IMG/VR virus record: IMGVR_UViG_3300021389_000123
Coordinates: 1-27,600 of that record
Length of the DNA: 27,600 nucleotides
Strand: one strand, 5' to 3'
DNA from: a virus
Part shown: positions 1 through 6,453 of the stretch, in pieces
How the letters are laid out: every line of letters begins with the position of its first letter
Numbering within the stretch: the first letter of the stretch is position 1
The notes under the pieces: generated by a model
What the model saw: only the letters and a program-made list of their open reading frames with translations
What the model was told of the DNA's origin: nothing
Database searches by the model: none
Made by a program: the position numbers and the translations under genes

Positions 1-33
1 GTTCATGTAATGAAAGAAGTCAAGCGTGGCTAA
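1..33 (+). CDS. C-terminal end of an upstream gene (partial)
   Basis: Frame 1 is open from the window edge to a TAA at 31-33, giving only ten residues (VHVMKEVKRG). It overlaps the GTG start of the next gene by eight bases, which fits the overlapping gene chain that follows. Frame 2 stops at 8-10, and frame 3 does not stop here. Function cannot be judged from this fragment. Confidence 0.45.
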   Translation, partial: VHVMKEVKRG

Positions 34-358
34 GAAAAAACTGGCAAACCTTAACTCCCGAGTTTTGAAAAAACTGCGGGAAGAAGGCTGGTCAGCGGAG
101 TCCGTGGACCGGTGGGATGCTTTCACCCGCCGGTCCTACGACCTGTTCGGCTGCATCGACGTTCTCGCAGTCGGCACCCAAGGCACACTTGCAGTGCAAG
201 TCACAAGCAGAGCAAACATGAGTGCAAGAAGAAAAAAGATTCGTGAAGCCGAAGCCTACCCTGCGATGAAAGCAGCAGGGTGGGCTATTGAGCTTTGGGG
301 ATACGACCAGCCAGGCGGGCCAAGGACCGCCTACCGGCTCAAGAAGGAAACGTTATGA
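26..358 (+). CDS. PD-(D/E)XK-fold nuclease-like protein
   Basis: This is a 110-residue basic protein starting at GTG, preceded by a purine-rich GAAAGAAG at 12-19. The core reads DLFGCIDVLAV (39-49) followed by LAVQVTS (55-61). That is the beta-hairpin arrangement of small Holliday-resolvase or VRR-NUC-like nucleases: Asp45 sits on one strand and the second motif on the next. A basic helix (SARRKKIREAEAY) and a WxIELWGY strand follow. The usual E-x-K is Q58-x-T60 here, so catalysis is doubtful unless other residues substitute. Such proteins are common among phage early genes and may act in recombination or DNA processing. Its stop overlaps an ATG (ATGA) at 355. The family call rests on motif spacing only; that it is a gene is much surer than its function. 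Confidence 0.82.
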   Translation: MAKKKLANLNSRVLKKLREEGWSAESVDRWDAFTRRSYDLFGCIDVLAVGTQGTLAVQVTSRANMSARRKKIREAEAYPAMKAAGWAIELWGYDQPGGPRTAYRLKKETL

Positions 359-393
359 GAGACCCGTTAATACATCAACCAAAGGAAAGTGAA

Positions 394-597
394 ATGACCG
401 CAAAGAAAATTCCGGCCAAAAACCCGATCCCCAAAAAGCAGGCACCCAAACCCAGCAGCAGTGACGCCGGGCTGGTAGCGCTCGTACGCCACATGGCGAA
501 AGAGCACCGGTTCACCAAAAAAGAAGTGCAATCCAAAATGTTTTTGGAAAACAACTTGCAATTCGACCGCCTCTGGTCAGAGGCCGGACTCAAGTGA
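394..597 (+). CDS. small basic protein, unknown function
   Basis: This is a 67-residue protein with a Lys/Pro-rich N-terminus (AKKIPAKNPIPKKQAPKP), probably disordered and able to bind nucleic acid. A predicted helical C-terminal half contains RHMAKEHRFTKKEVQ. I chose the ATG at 394 because AAAGGAAAG at 381-389 precedes it at good spacing. A longer form from the ATG at 355 would overlap the previous stop as ATGA and add 13 residues. The stop overlaps the GTG start of the next gene (GTGA at 594-597), so the two are probably translationally coupled. I do not recognise the family. Confidence 0.7.
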   Translation: MTAKKIPAKNPIPKKQAPKPSSSDAGLVALVRHMAKEHRFTKKEVQSKMFLENNLQFDRLWSEAGLK

Positions 598-1100
598 GCT
601 ACTCTGACCGGTCCACCAAAGACCGGTTAACCGACCAAGGGTTCTGGCAGTTCTCCGAAAAACGTTTCGAAGAACATTGGCCCGGGATATGGGAACCGTA
701 CGGACTTGGAGAGAAAGCCAGCGGCTACGCCTCCTACAAGTTCGCACCACTCATCTCCCACACCCCCGACTACAGGGCCGCCCTCACACCCAGCTCGGTC
801 CCTGTCCTCCTGGAAGTTCAAGGAACCGGGGCCGGGGCCGCAATCCCCGGCTGGAAGTTTAAACAAAAAAAGTTAGACAACCTTGTGAAATGGAATAAAA
901 TCCATCCCACAACGGTTTGGCTATGGGATAACGCAACGGAAACATCTGTTTGGACAAGCGTGATGTCAATAAAACTTATGGTAATGAGAGGCCTGGCAAC
1001 AGAACATTTACTAGACGGGCACCGTCAAACGTGGGCAATCGAATGTGACGTTGTTCGGGAGCACGCCGATACAGCCGAATTGGAGCAAAAACATGGGTAG
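594..1100 (+). CDS. putative PD-(D/E)XK endonuclease
   Basis: This is a 168-residue protein with a GTG start coupled to the gene before. Residues 57-78 read HTPDYRAAL then VLLEVQGTG: Asp59, a strand, then E74-x-Q76-G. A Lys-rich helix (KFKQKKLDNLVKWN, 88-101) and a strand TTVWLWD follow. This is the order of PD-(D/E)XK restriction- or recombinase-type nucleases, with Gln in place of the motif Lys and lysines available further on. The first 50 residues contain several Trp and Phe and could form a DNA-contacting cap. It is the second nuclease-like gene within 1.1 kb, so this cluster probably processes phage or host DNA. The fold assignment is by motif only. Confidence 0.75.
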   Translation: MSYSDRSTKDRLTDQGFWQFSEKRFEEHWPGIWEPYGLGEKASGYASYKFAPLISHTPDYRAALTPSSVPVLLEVQGTGAGAAIPGWKFKQKKLDNLVKWNKIHPTTVWLWDNATETSVWTSVMSIKLMVMRGLATEHLLDGHRQTWAIECDVVREHADTAELEQKHG

Positions 1101-1488
1101 GAAACCTCGCTGGCAAGCAATCGTTGACGAAAAACCTGTTTTGTCACGCCGGGAAGTTCCTGCCTCCACTTTCGGGGGAGCCTGGATTTTAGACTCGCCC
1201 AACAAACCGGCCTCCGAAATAGAGGCGTTGATGCAAACGCCTCCAGGCGGACGCATCCCTGAACCGGCACCCACAGCCCACAACGACACTTACGACTCCT
1301 TAGAAAGCCACCTGGGGGTCGATCCGGCCCTCTCAGAGTTCGAAGTTGCCGTACTTGACGCCAAAGCCGTAGCTGGACTCACATACCGGCAATGCGGCGA
1401 ACTGTTGGACTGCTCCGCATCCACCGTGTACCGAACATACGTCGAAGTGAAAGGACGACTTTTTGAAAAACTCAAAACTGACAGATGA
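1093..1488 (+). CDS. HTH protein resembling sigma factor region 4
   Basis: This is a 131-residue protein. The ATG at 1093 lies just inside the end of the previous gene, with GGAG at 1082-1085. The first 80 residues are Pro-rich and without recognisable structure (MGRKPRWQAIVDE..., then a stretch with TPPGGRIPEPAPTA). Residues about 85-130 (SEFEVAVLDAKAVAGLTYRQ, then CGELLDCSASTVYRTYVEVK) match the sigma-70 region 4 or LuxR-type HTH pattern: acidic helix, G-L-T-Y-R-Q turn, then a recognition helix with S-x-S-T-V. There is no region 2, so it is not a complete sigma factor. It may be a transcriptional regulator or terminase-like DNA-binding protein. Its 3' end contains one TTTTTGAAAAA palindrome (1460-1470). 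Confidence 0.78.
   Translation: MGRKPRWQAIVDEKPVLSRREVPASTFGGAWILDSPNKPASEIEALMQTPPGGRIPEPAPTAHNDTYDSLESHLGVDPALSEFEVAVLDAKAVAGLTYRQCGELLDCSASTVYRTYVEVKGRLFEKLKTDR
1460..1470. repeat. TTTTTGAAAAA palindrome
   Basis: This copy covers the TTG start of the 61-residue gene and lies in the last codons of the HTH gene, where it encodes L-F-E-K. Confidence 0.8.
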
Positions 1489-1648
1489 GCTTTCCAAACT
1501 GAAAGGAAGCCCTGAACTCAACGCCCGAATAAAAGCAAGGGAAAAAGAAATAAAAGAAAGAACCCCTGACCCTTATGCCGAATGGAACGCACTCTTCGAA
1601 AACGACGAGCACGAACCAATCGAAAGGATTCGGAAACAGTTCGAATGA
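1463..1648 (+). CDS. small charged helical protein, unknown
   Basis: This is a 61-residue, highly charged protein (LTDELSKLKGSPELNARIKA..., EKEIKERTPDPYAEW), probably mostly helical. It needs the TTG at 1463, which has AAAGGACG at 1450-1457 upstream. No ATG or GTG in this frame gives a reasonable protein. It overlaps the previous gene by 26 bases, and the palindrome at 1460-1470 covers the start codon. Its stop overlaps the next ATG (ATGA at 1645-1648). No family is recognised; the neighbour chain is the main support. Confidence 0.6.
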   Translation: MKNSKLTDELSKLKGSPELNARIKAREKEIKERTPDPYAEWNALFENDEHEPIERIRKQFE

Positions 1649-1848
1649 GAAGAGATAAAATAATCGCCCAACTAGAATCCGAACTAGTTGCCGCCCAAGT
1701 AGCAACAAGCGACAGCACGCCACCGTACGACAACGGTGACGTAGACCCCTCATTTTTTGAAGGGTACTGGCGTGGCCGAATTTTCGGCCTCCAACAAGCA
1801 CTCACTTTACTCCACGGGAAAGAACAAAACTTTGAACCCAGAAGCTGA
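1645..1848 (+). CDS. small phage protein, unknown
   Basis: This is a 67-residue protein beginning MRRDKIIAQLESELVAAQVA, an amphipathic helix. A PPYDNGD linker follows, then FFEGYWRGRIFGLQQAL. The last block (YWRGRI.GL..AL) resembles a motif seen in many tiny phage early proteins of unknown role. The start ATG at 1645 overlaps the preceding stop. I set the start here rather than at the upstream in-frame ATG (1582) because of this coupling. Confidence 0.65.
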   Translation: MRRDKIIAQLESELVAAQVATSDSTPPYDNGDVDPSFFEGYWRGRIFGLQQALTLLHGKEQNFEPRS

Positions 1849-1882
1849 AAACCTCACCAACAAAATTTTAGGAGAACCAGAA

Positions 1883-2044
1883 ATGACCGAAGAACCAGAA
1901 ATGCCGAAACTCACACTTGGAGTTTCAGGCATCCTCCCCGTCGATAACGGAGACAACGAACCGTCAATCGCACTACTGCTCATGGAAGACGGGAACGTGC
2001 GCTGGGTCCACCTGCAACAAGAAAGCCCTGAAGGGGAAGCATGA
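1883..2044 (+). CDS. small acidic protein, unknown
   Basis: This is a 53-residue acidic protein. The ATG at 1883 is preceded by AGGAG (1869-1873), one of the better ribosome-binding sites of this block. The sequence suggests a small beta structure (PKLTLGVSGILPV, SIALLLMEDGNVRWVHLQQE). The stop overlaps the next ATG at 2041 (ATGA). The frame is open further upstream, but the Shine-Dalgarno sequence favours this start. No family is recognised. Confidence 0.62.
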   Translation: MTEEPEMPKLTLGVSGILPVDNGDNEPSIALLLMEDGNVRWVHLQQESPEGEA

Positions 2045-2157
2045 AATATTGGGTCGCCGGAATCACCGGCATGGCAATAACAGCTTTGACGGTAGCGGCC
2101 GTCGCCTACGACGTAGCAAAATACTGGTCGGAAGCAGCCTTTGAATGGAAAGAGTGA
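2041..2157 (+). CDS. one-helix membrane peptide
   Basis: This is a 38-residue peptide: MKYW, then a hydrophobic stretch (VAGITGMAITALTVAAVAY, about residues 5-23), then a short polar tail with YWSEAAFEWKE. The stretch is long enough for one transmembrane helix and contains small-residue packing motifs (GxxxG-like, AxxxA). Both ends are coupled: ATGA with the preceding gene and GTGA (2154-2157) with the next. It could be a membrane-associated early peptide, or a holin or superinfection-type factor. Nothing specific supports either. Confidence 0.6.
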   Translation: MKYWVAGITGMAITALTVAAVAYDVAKYWSEAAFEWKE

Positions 2158-2285
2158 AACTGTGGTCGTGTGACCGTTGGGGTCACACGTCCCTACCGCA
2201 AACATCCACACCAAAATGCGACTGCTCAATGTGCAGCAGGCACCGACAAACCATCGAATCAATCAAGGGGAAAAAGAAAAAGTGA
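2154..2285 (+). CDS. Cys-rich mini-protein, possible zinc binder
   Basis: This is a 43-residue frame starting GTG at 2154, overlapping the previous stop (GTGA) and ending in a TGA that overlaps the GTG of the next gene (2282-2285). It fills what would otherwise be a 124-base gap. It contains WSCDRWGH (4-11) and KCDCSMCSRH (22-31), that is Cys6, His11, Cys23, Cys25, Cys28 and His31, and ends in a Lys-rich tail (IKGKKKK). That is enough ligands for one zinc site. GGAAAGA lies directly before the start, a close but possible ribosome site. No family is recognised. Confidence 0.6.
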   Translation: MKLWSCDRWGHTSLPQTSTPKCDCSMCSRHRQTIESIKGKKKK

Positions 2286-2743
2286 GCACCTACGAATTTT
2301 GGGACGAAGCAGTTTTAGACGCAGTTACAGAAATGACGACACAAAACCTGTTTTCCGACACAGGGCACTCATACCGGGAACTTTTTCAAAAAGAAGACTT
2401 CCAATCAATGGGGCTGAAAGCGTTCGAAGAAGCACAACAGTTTGGCGACAGCCAAACCATCGACCGAAACACAATAGCTAAACTGCTGGTCGGTAAACAA
2501 AAAGACTACGGCCCATCCAACATCCTAGACAGCCCCTACGGTGCCGAAGTGGGACTCAAGGTTCGCCTCTGGGATAAAGTGGCCCGCTACGAAAACCTGA
2601 CAAAAACAACCAACAAAGAAACCCAATACGAGTCATTAAACGACACAGTGTTAGACATGCTCGGATATGTCTGCCTCGGCTGGATGGTCGAAACAGGCGC
2701 AATGAGTCTACCGCTACCAGAAGAACAAGGAGCACCGCAATGA
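2282..2743 (+). CDS. Nmad1 / DUF1599-like protein
   Basis: This is a 153-residue protein. Residues about 61-130 read LLVGKQKDYGPSNI, LKVRLWDKVARYENL, then ESLNDTVLDMLGYVCLGWMV. This is the signature of nucleotide modification associated domain 1 (DUF1599): a K-x-K-D-Y-G turn, a helix with R..DK..R..NL, then E...DT..D..GY. The family occurs in phages and is linked by context to modified-nucleotide metabolism; its reaction is not established. I chose the GTG at 2282 because AAGGGG (about 2267-2272) precedes it and the coupled stop overlaps it. In-frame upstream starts would run through the Cys-rich mini-gene. The next gene starts inside its stop (ATGA, 2740). Confidence 0.82.
   Translation: MSTYEFWDEAVLDAVTEMTTQNLFSDTGHSYRELFQKEDFQSMGLKAFEEAQQFGDSQTIDRNTIAKLLVGKQKDYGPSNILDSPYGAEVGLKVRLWDKVARYENLTKTTNKETQYESLNDTVLDMLGYVCLGWMVETGAMSLPLPEEQGAPQ
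2382..2392. repeat. TTTTTCAAAAA palindrome
   Basis: This copy is inside the DUF1599-like gene, encoding L-F-Q-K, and is extended by one pair to CTTTTTCAAAAAG. Confidence 0.8.
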
Positions 2744-2964
2744 AAGAACCACAGAACCCCATCAAAAGAATCACGATTGTTTCACGGGACGACGACGCCG
2801 TACATGAAGTCGGCGGCGACGTAGATGGACTTGCGGACTCGTTGACGGAAAGCGGAACGGCTTTCATAGTTCACGAATCGGCAGGAGAAGAAATTCTTTG
2901 CACCACAGTTTACCCCATGCCGGGACACGGAGATGTAGTCGCTATTGAGATCGAACGGTTCTGA
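2740..2964 (+). CDS. small acidic protein, unknown
   Basis: This is a 74-residue, Asp/Glu/Gly-rich protein. It begins MKEPQNPIKRITIVSRDDDA and seems to have an alternating strand/helix pattern (AFIVHES, ILCTTVYPM, DVVAIEIERF). The start is coupled to the preceding gene, with AAGGAG upstream at 2728-2733. It is the last gene before the fibre cassette, where codon use changes. No family is recognised. Confidence 0.7.
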   Translation: MKEPQNPIKRITIVSRDDDAVHEVGGDVDGLADSLTESGTAFIVHESAGEEILCTTVYPMPGHGDVVAIEIERF

Positions 2965-2965
2965 C

Positions 2966-4207
2966 ATGAGTGTCGGGCCATACGAAACTCAGACAGGTGA
3001 CAACCTGTCACACATTGCAACGGAAGCGGGGATGACCGAAGACGAGTTGGAGGCAGCCAACCCCGATCATCCCATCAAAACTTGGTGGCGTCGGCCCATT
3101 CTTTGGAATGAGGCCGGGGCCATTGTTTGGATTGAAGGATACGGAGGGGGTGACGGAGGCACCGGCACACCCGGCCCTCCCGGCCCCCCGGGGCCACAGG
3201 GACCGCAAGGTCCGCAAGGCCCGCCCGGTGATGGCAGCGACTTTAGTGGTGAGCATGTTTTGACTGGTGACCCTGGCGACCCGCCTGAGGAGTGGGCTGT
3301 CGGGCAGTTGTTGTATGACGGTTGGGAGGACACTGGCGACGGGTCCGAACCACACGACCACGACGAGTTCGCACCTGTTGAGCACGACCACGACGAGTTC
3401 ACGCACGACCACGACTATCTACCATTGGCTGGCGGCACGCTGACAGGCGGGCTAACGGTTAAAGATCGGCTGACGCTTGCCTCCGAGAGCAATCCGTTGA
3501 TGCTCGTCAACAGCGGCGAAACCCGTGTCGGCTATTTCGGTGTCCCTGGCGCTCAAGCAGGAATCGACGGCGAACTGCACTTAAGAAGCGATAAGGCGCT
3601 GATCCTGCAAGGCGTCGATGGCGTTCGTCTGTTGCAGTCCGATCTGACGGTTGACGGCGTTTTGCGTGTTGGCGTTGGCGACCGTTACTTCAAGACGAGC
3701 GGGACCACAACTCATTCGATTGTTGGTGACGATGCGACTGCCCGACCTCTGCTGGAAGGCAGGTCGCAAAATGAACAGGGCAACGAGATTCGGGCATGGT
3801 ATGTCGGGTACGGCTACGCAGCGAGTTTCAACCCCGGCCTGCAACTATTCGCTCAAGGGGATACCCGGTTCTACAATCAGTATTGGGGCGGCGATACGGC
3901 ATTGTCGATGATAGTCAAACCTACGGGAGTGAAGATACCCGGCGACCTACGGGTTGACGGCATCTTTACCCCAGCGGGCGGTACGGCGTTCGGAATCACC
4001 GAGGGCATCGACACGGCCGACGTGTTGGATCGTGCCGAGACAGCAACCATGCCAGCACCCGACGCTGAGGGTGTGGCGACTGCTGACGCTGACGTTGAGA
4101 GCCTGACGGTCAACGAAGTAGTCACAGCGCTGTTGTTGAAAGTGAAAGAACAAAGAGAGCAGATTGCTATCCTTTCTGCTGATATCCAAGAATTGAAAGG
4201 TAACTGA
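2966..4207 (+). CDS. tail fibre 1: LysM-like, collagen-like, HDHD module
   Basis: This is 413 residues from the ATG at 2966, one base after the preceding stop. The N-terminus (YETQTGDNLSHIATEAGMTE, about 6-34) matches the LysM pattern. A Gly/Pro collagen-like run (GPPGPPGPQGPQGPQGPPGD) at about 70-90 should trimerise. HDHDEF...HDHDEF...HDHDYLPL (about 131-155) is the His-Asp module common ahead of TGGTLTGGL in phage fibres. A beta-rich middle and a C-terminal helix (EVVTALLLKVKEQREQIAIL) complete it. The C-terminal 70 residues closely match the next gene (GID..DVL.RAETATMP..). It probably forms a trimeric adhesin; whether the LysM-like part binds peptidoglycan or another virion protein is open. 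No strong ribosome site is visible. Confidence 0.85.
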   Translation: MSVGPYETQTGDNLSHIATEAGMTEDELEAANPDHPIKTWWRRPILWNEAGAIVWIEGYGGGDGGTGTPGPPGPPGPQGPQGPQGPPGDGSDFSGEHVLTGDPGDPPEEWAVGQLLYDGWEDTGDGSEPHDHDEFAPVEHDHDEFTHDHDYLPLAGGTLTGGLTVKDRLTLASESNPLMLVNSGETRVGYFGVPGAQAGIDGELHLRSDKALILQGVDGVRLLQSDLTVDGVLRVGVGDRYFKTSGTTTHSIVGDDATARPLLEGRSQNEQGNEIRAWYVGYGYAASFNPGLQLFAQGDTRFYNQYWGGDTALSMIVKPTGVKIPGDLRVDGIFTPAGGTAFGITEGIDTADVLDRAETATMPAPDAEGVATADADVESLTVNEVVTALLLKVKEQREQIAILSADIQELKGN

Positions 4208-4208
4208 T

Positions 4209-5339
4209 ATGGGCTTATGGATTAAAAACGATGATGGCTCTATTGAGAAGGTTGCTGGCTCCGGTGGAGGGGGAGGCTCTTTCGATGGTGAGCATGTTCT
4301 CACTGGTGATGTCGATAATCCCCCCGAGGAATTAGATGTAGGTCAGTTAATGTGGGACGGTGTTGAGGGCGGTTCTGGCGGTGGTGGTGGTGATGGTGGC
4401 CCACACAACCACGACTATCTACCATTAGAGGGTGGCACGCTGACAGGCGGGCTGATTGTTGGCGGGAGACTAGAAGTAGCAAACGCTGCTATCCGAGGCT
4501 ACGACGGGAATGAAACATGGCCCGCTTTTACTTTCCAGTCCGATACCCGCTCAGGCGTCTATCTGCAATCTGCTGGGACACTGTGTATGACTGCGAACGG
4601 GCAGAAAGTGGGCAGTTGGGACTTTAATGCTATTGGTGGGCGCTTCTTTGGGCCAGGGCATACTGCTGGGTCGGCCATCATTGGTGAGCGCTACGATGAC
4701 GGTAACGACGCTTACCCTCCTTACAGGTTCTACGGGGACGAGAAAACAGGCTTTTATCTTAAGCAGTCGGGCGTTGTTGGTGTCTCGGGCGACCTACAGG
4801 CTGACGGCAGCGTTTACGCTCAAGGCGACTACCTTGTAGGTCAATACCATCGGTCATCTGTCTACGGCACTGCGTCGTGGCCCTGCTACTCATTCAGCGA
4901 TGAACCCAACACAGGCATGTTCCTATGGGCCGAGAATGAGCTTGCGTTCTCTCTCGGGGGTCAGTTGTCGGCAATTCACGCTCAACGTGGCACCTATCTT
5001 TACCAGCCCCAACGAGCGCAGGTCGGCACATTGGCCGAACCGACCTACAGTTTCCAAGATGCTCCCGACGTTGGTTTCTACCTCAAGAGCACAGCCACCC
5101 GAACTATCGGCATTAGCGGACGACTAGAAGGCTCTATTAACTTCCGTACAGCCCCTGGCATCGACACCCGAGATGTGTTGGAACGTGCAGAAACAGCAAC
5201 CATGCCAGTCATTGACGACGAGGGTGTGGCAACGACTGACGCAGAGGTTGACAGCATCACGGTCAACGAAGTCGTCACTGCGTTGCTTGCAAAGGTGAAA
5301 GAACTGTCTGCTGAGATCGAAGAGTTGAAGGGAGCCTGA
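4209..5339 (+). CDS. tail fibre 2 with four fibre repeats
   Basis: This is a 376-residue protein starting one base after fibre 1. The N-terminus MGLWIKNDDGSIEKV is shared with fibre 3. GEHVLTGD..PPEEL.VGQL and HDYLPLEGGTLTGGLIV are shared with fibre 1. The middle has four copies of a phage-fibre repeat of the form P-x-[FY]-[TS]F-x-x-[DE]-x-x-[TS]G-[FMV]-[YF]-L: PAFTFQSDTRSGVYL, PPYRFYGDEKTGFYL, PCYSFSDEPNTGMFL and PTYSFQDAPDVGFYL. The C-terminus repeats the fibre 1 tail and ends in a short coiled coil (KVKELSAEIEELKGA). Gly runs (GGGGG twice) act as linkers. It has no chaperone domain. It is probably a second receptor-binding or fibre-shaft protein. Confidence 0.85.
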   Translation: MGLWIKNDDGSIEKVAGSGGGGGSFDGEHVLTGDVDNPPEELDVGQLMWDGVEGGSGGGGGDGGPHNHDYLPLEGGTLTGGLIVGGRLEVANAAIRGYDGNETWPAFTFQSDTRSGVYLQSAGTLCMTANGQKVGSWDFNAIGGRFFGPGHTAGSAIIGERYDDGNDAYPPYRFYGDEKTGFYLKQSGVVGVSGDLQADGSVYAQGDYLVGQYHRSSVYGTASWPCYSFSDEPNTGMFLWAENELAFSLGGQLSAIHAQRGTYLYQPQRAQVGTLAEPTYSFQDAPDVGFYLKSTATRTIGISGRLEGSINFRTAPGIDTRDVLERAETATMPVIDDEGVATTDAEVDSITVNEVVTALLAKVKELSAEIEELKGA

Positions 5340-5340
5340 T

Positions 5341-6453
5341 ATGGGTTTATGGTTGAAACAAGACGATGGAACGCTGGCCGAAGTTAGTGGCGGTGTGAAT
5401 GGTGAGGACGGCCAGCCAGGGGCTGATGGGACCAACGGGACTGATGGTGCAGACGGCAATATGTGGCACGTCGGATCAGGCGCACCTGCCCCGACGCTCG
5501 GTGAGCCTGGCGACTACTATTTGGACGGCACTGACGGCTGGGTGTACGTCAAACGCAACGACAGTTCGTGGACGAACTTGTACACGAACCTGATCGGCCC
5601 TTCCGGGGCTGATGGTCAACCAGGTGCAGACGGCACGAACGGCACGAACGGAGCAAAGGGCGACAAGGGCAATCCTGGCACGAACGGAACAAACGGTGCC
5701 AAAGGTGCTACAGGTGCTACAGGCCCGGCTGGTCCCAAAGGTTCGACTGGTGCCAAAGGTGCGACTGGACCAGCGGGTCCATCGTCAACGTTTACGGGCG
5801 GGACAGTCTCAAACAACACGACGTTCAACGGCGAGGTGTACACGAAGAAATGGCTGCGCTGCTCAGGTCAGCAAGGCGTCTACTTCACGGACTACGGCGG
5901 CGGCTGGCGTATGGTCGATACGTCGTGGGTTTCGTCTTACGGCGGCAAAGGTGTTCAATCCATCGGTGGCGGTATGGCTGCGAGCGGCCTCATTGAATCG
6001 TCAGGCACTAACGGCTACGGAACGCTGATGGTGAGTCACGATTGGACCTTCTTCGCTAAGTACATGAGCGTGCGGAGAATCAAGGACCGCATCGCACCAA
6101 TGTCTGACAGCGTTGCTCCTGGCGAGGTCATCGACATGCTGAACCCGGTCACGTTCATTGAACGCAAACGTGGTGACGGTCCAGAGGCAAGGGCAGTCAA
6201 GCAGTATCGGGAGAACGCTACGATATGGGGGTTCGTCGCTGAGGATGTTTGCGACGTTGATGCCGCTACGGGTGCCCGTCTTGGGTCGTATGAGTTGAAT
6301 GAGGACAAGACCGACTTTCAACCTGCTGGCTGGTCAGTGCAACCGATGGTCGCCTTGATTGTGGCTGAGGCGAAACAGTTGCGTGGTCGGGTTGCCGAGC
6401 TTGAGGGTCAGCTTGCCGGTCTATCGGAGCGCATCGCTGCGCTTGAAAGCTAA
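5341..6453 (+). CDS. tail fibre 3, collagen-like, with S74 chaperone
   Basis: This is a 370-residue protein. It opens with the MGLWLKQDDGTLAEV module also at the start of fibre 2, then two collagen-like stretches (GEDGQPGADGTNG..., and about 86-150 rich in GAKG and GATGPAG). The C-terminal 130 residues are an intramolecular chaperone and protease of the Peptidase_S74 type: SVRRIKDRI at 243-251 gives the S-x4-K dyad as Ser243/Lys248. IDMLNPVTFIERK, WGFVAEDV and a terminal coiled coil (EAKQLRGRVAELEGQLAGL...) follow. In known members the chaperone trimerises the fibre, then cuts itself off just before the Ser. The mature fibre would then end near residue 242. The stop TAA overlaps the HNH start (TAATG). 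Confidence 0.9.
   Translation: MGLWLKQDDGTLAEVSGGVNGEDGQPGADGTNGTDGADGNMWHVGSGAPAPTLGEPGDYYLDGTDGWVYVKRNDSSWTNLYTNLIGPSGADGQPGADGTNGTNGAKGDKGNPGTNGTNGAKGATGATGPAGPKGSTGAKGATGPAGPSSTFTGGTVSNNTTFNGEVYTKKWLRCSGQQGVYFTDYGGGWRMVDTSWVSSYGGKGVQSIGGGMAASGLIESSGTNGYGTLMVSHDWTFFAKYMSVRRIKDRIAPMSDSVAPGEVIDMLNPVTFIERKRGDGPEARAVKQYRENATIWGFVAEDVCDVDAATGARLGSYELNEDKTDFQPAGWSVQPMVALIVAEAKQLRGRVAELEGQLAGLSERIAALES

Noticed and set aside
1807-2262. 151-residue leftward frame in the early block
   Set aside because: It is opposite four coupled rightward genes, which have matching overlaps and ribosome sites.
2170-2481. 103-residue frame starting upstream of the DUF1599-like gene
   Set aside because: It is very basic, has no ribosome site and conflicts with two coupled genes, one of which has a recognised domain.
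5612-6028. 138-residue Thr/Arg-rich rightward frame inside fibre 3
   Set aside because: It is a frame-shifted reading of the collagen-like repeats, while the main frame holds the S74 domain.
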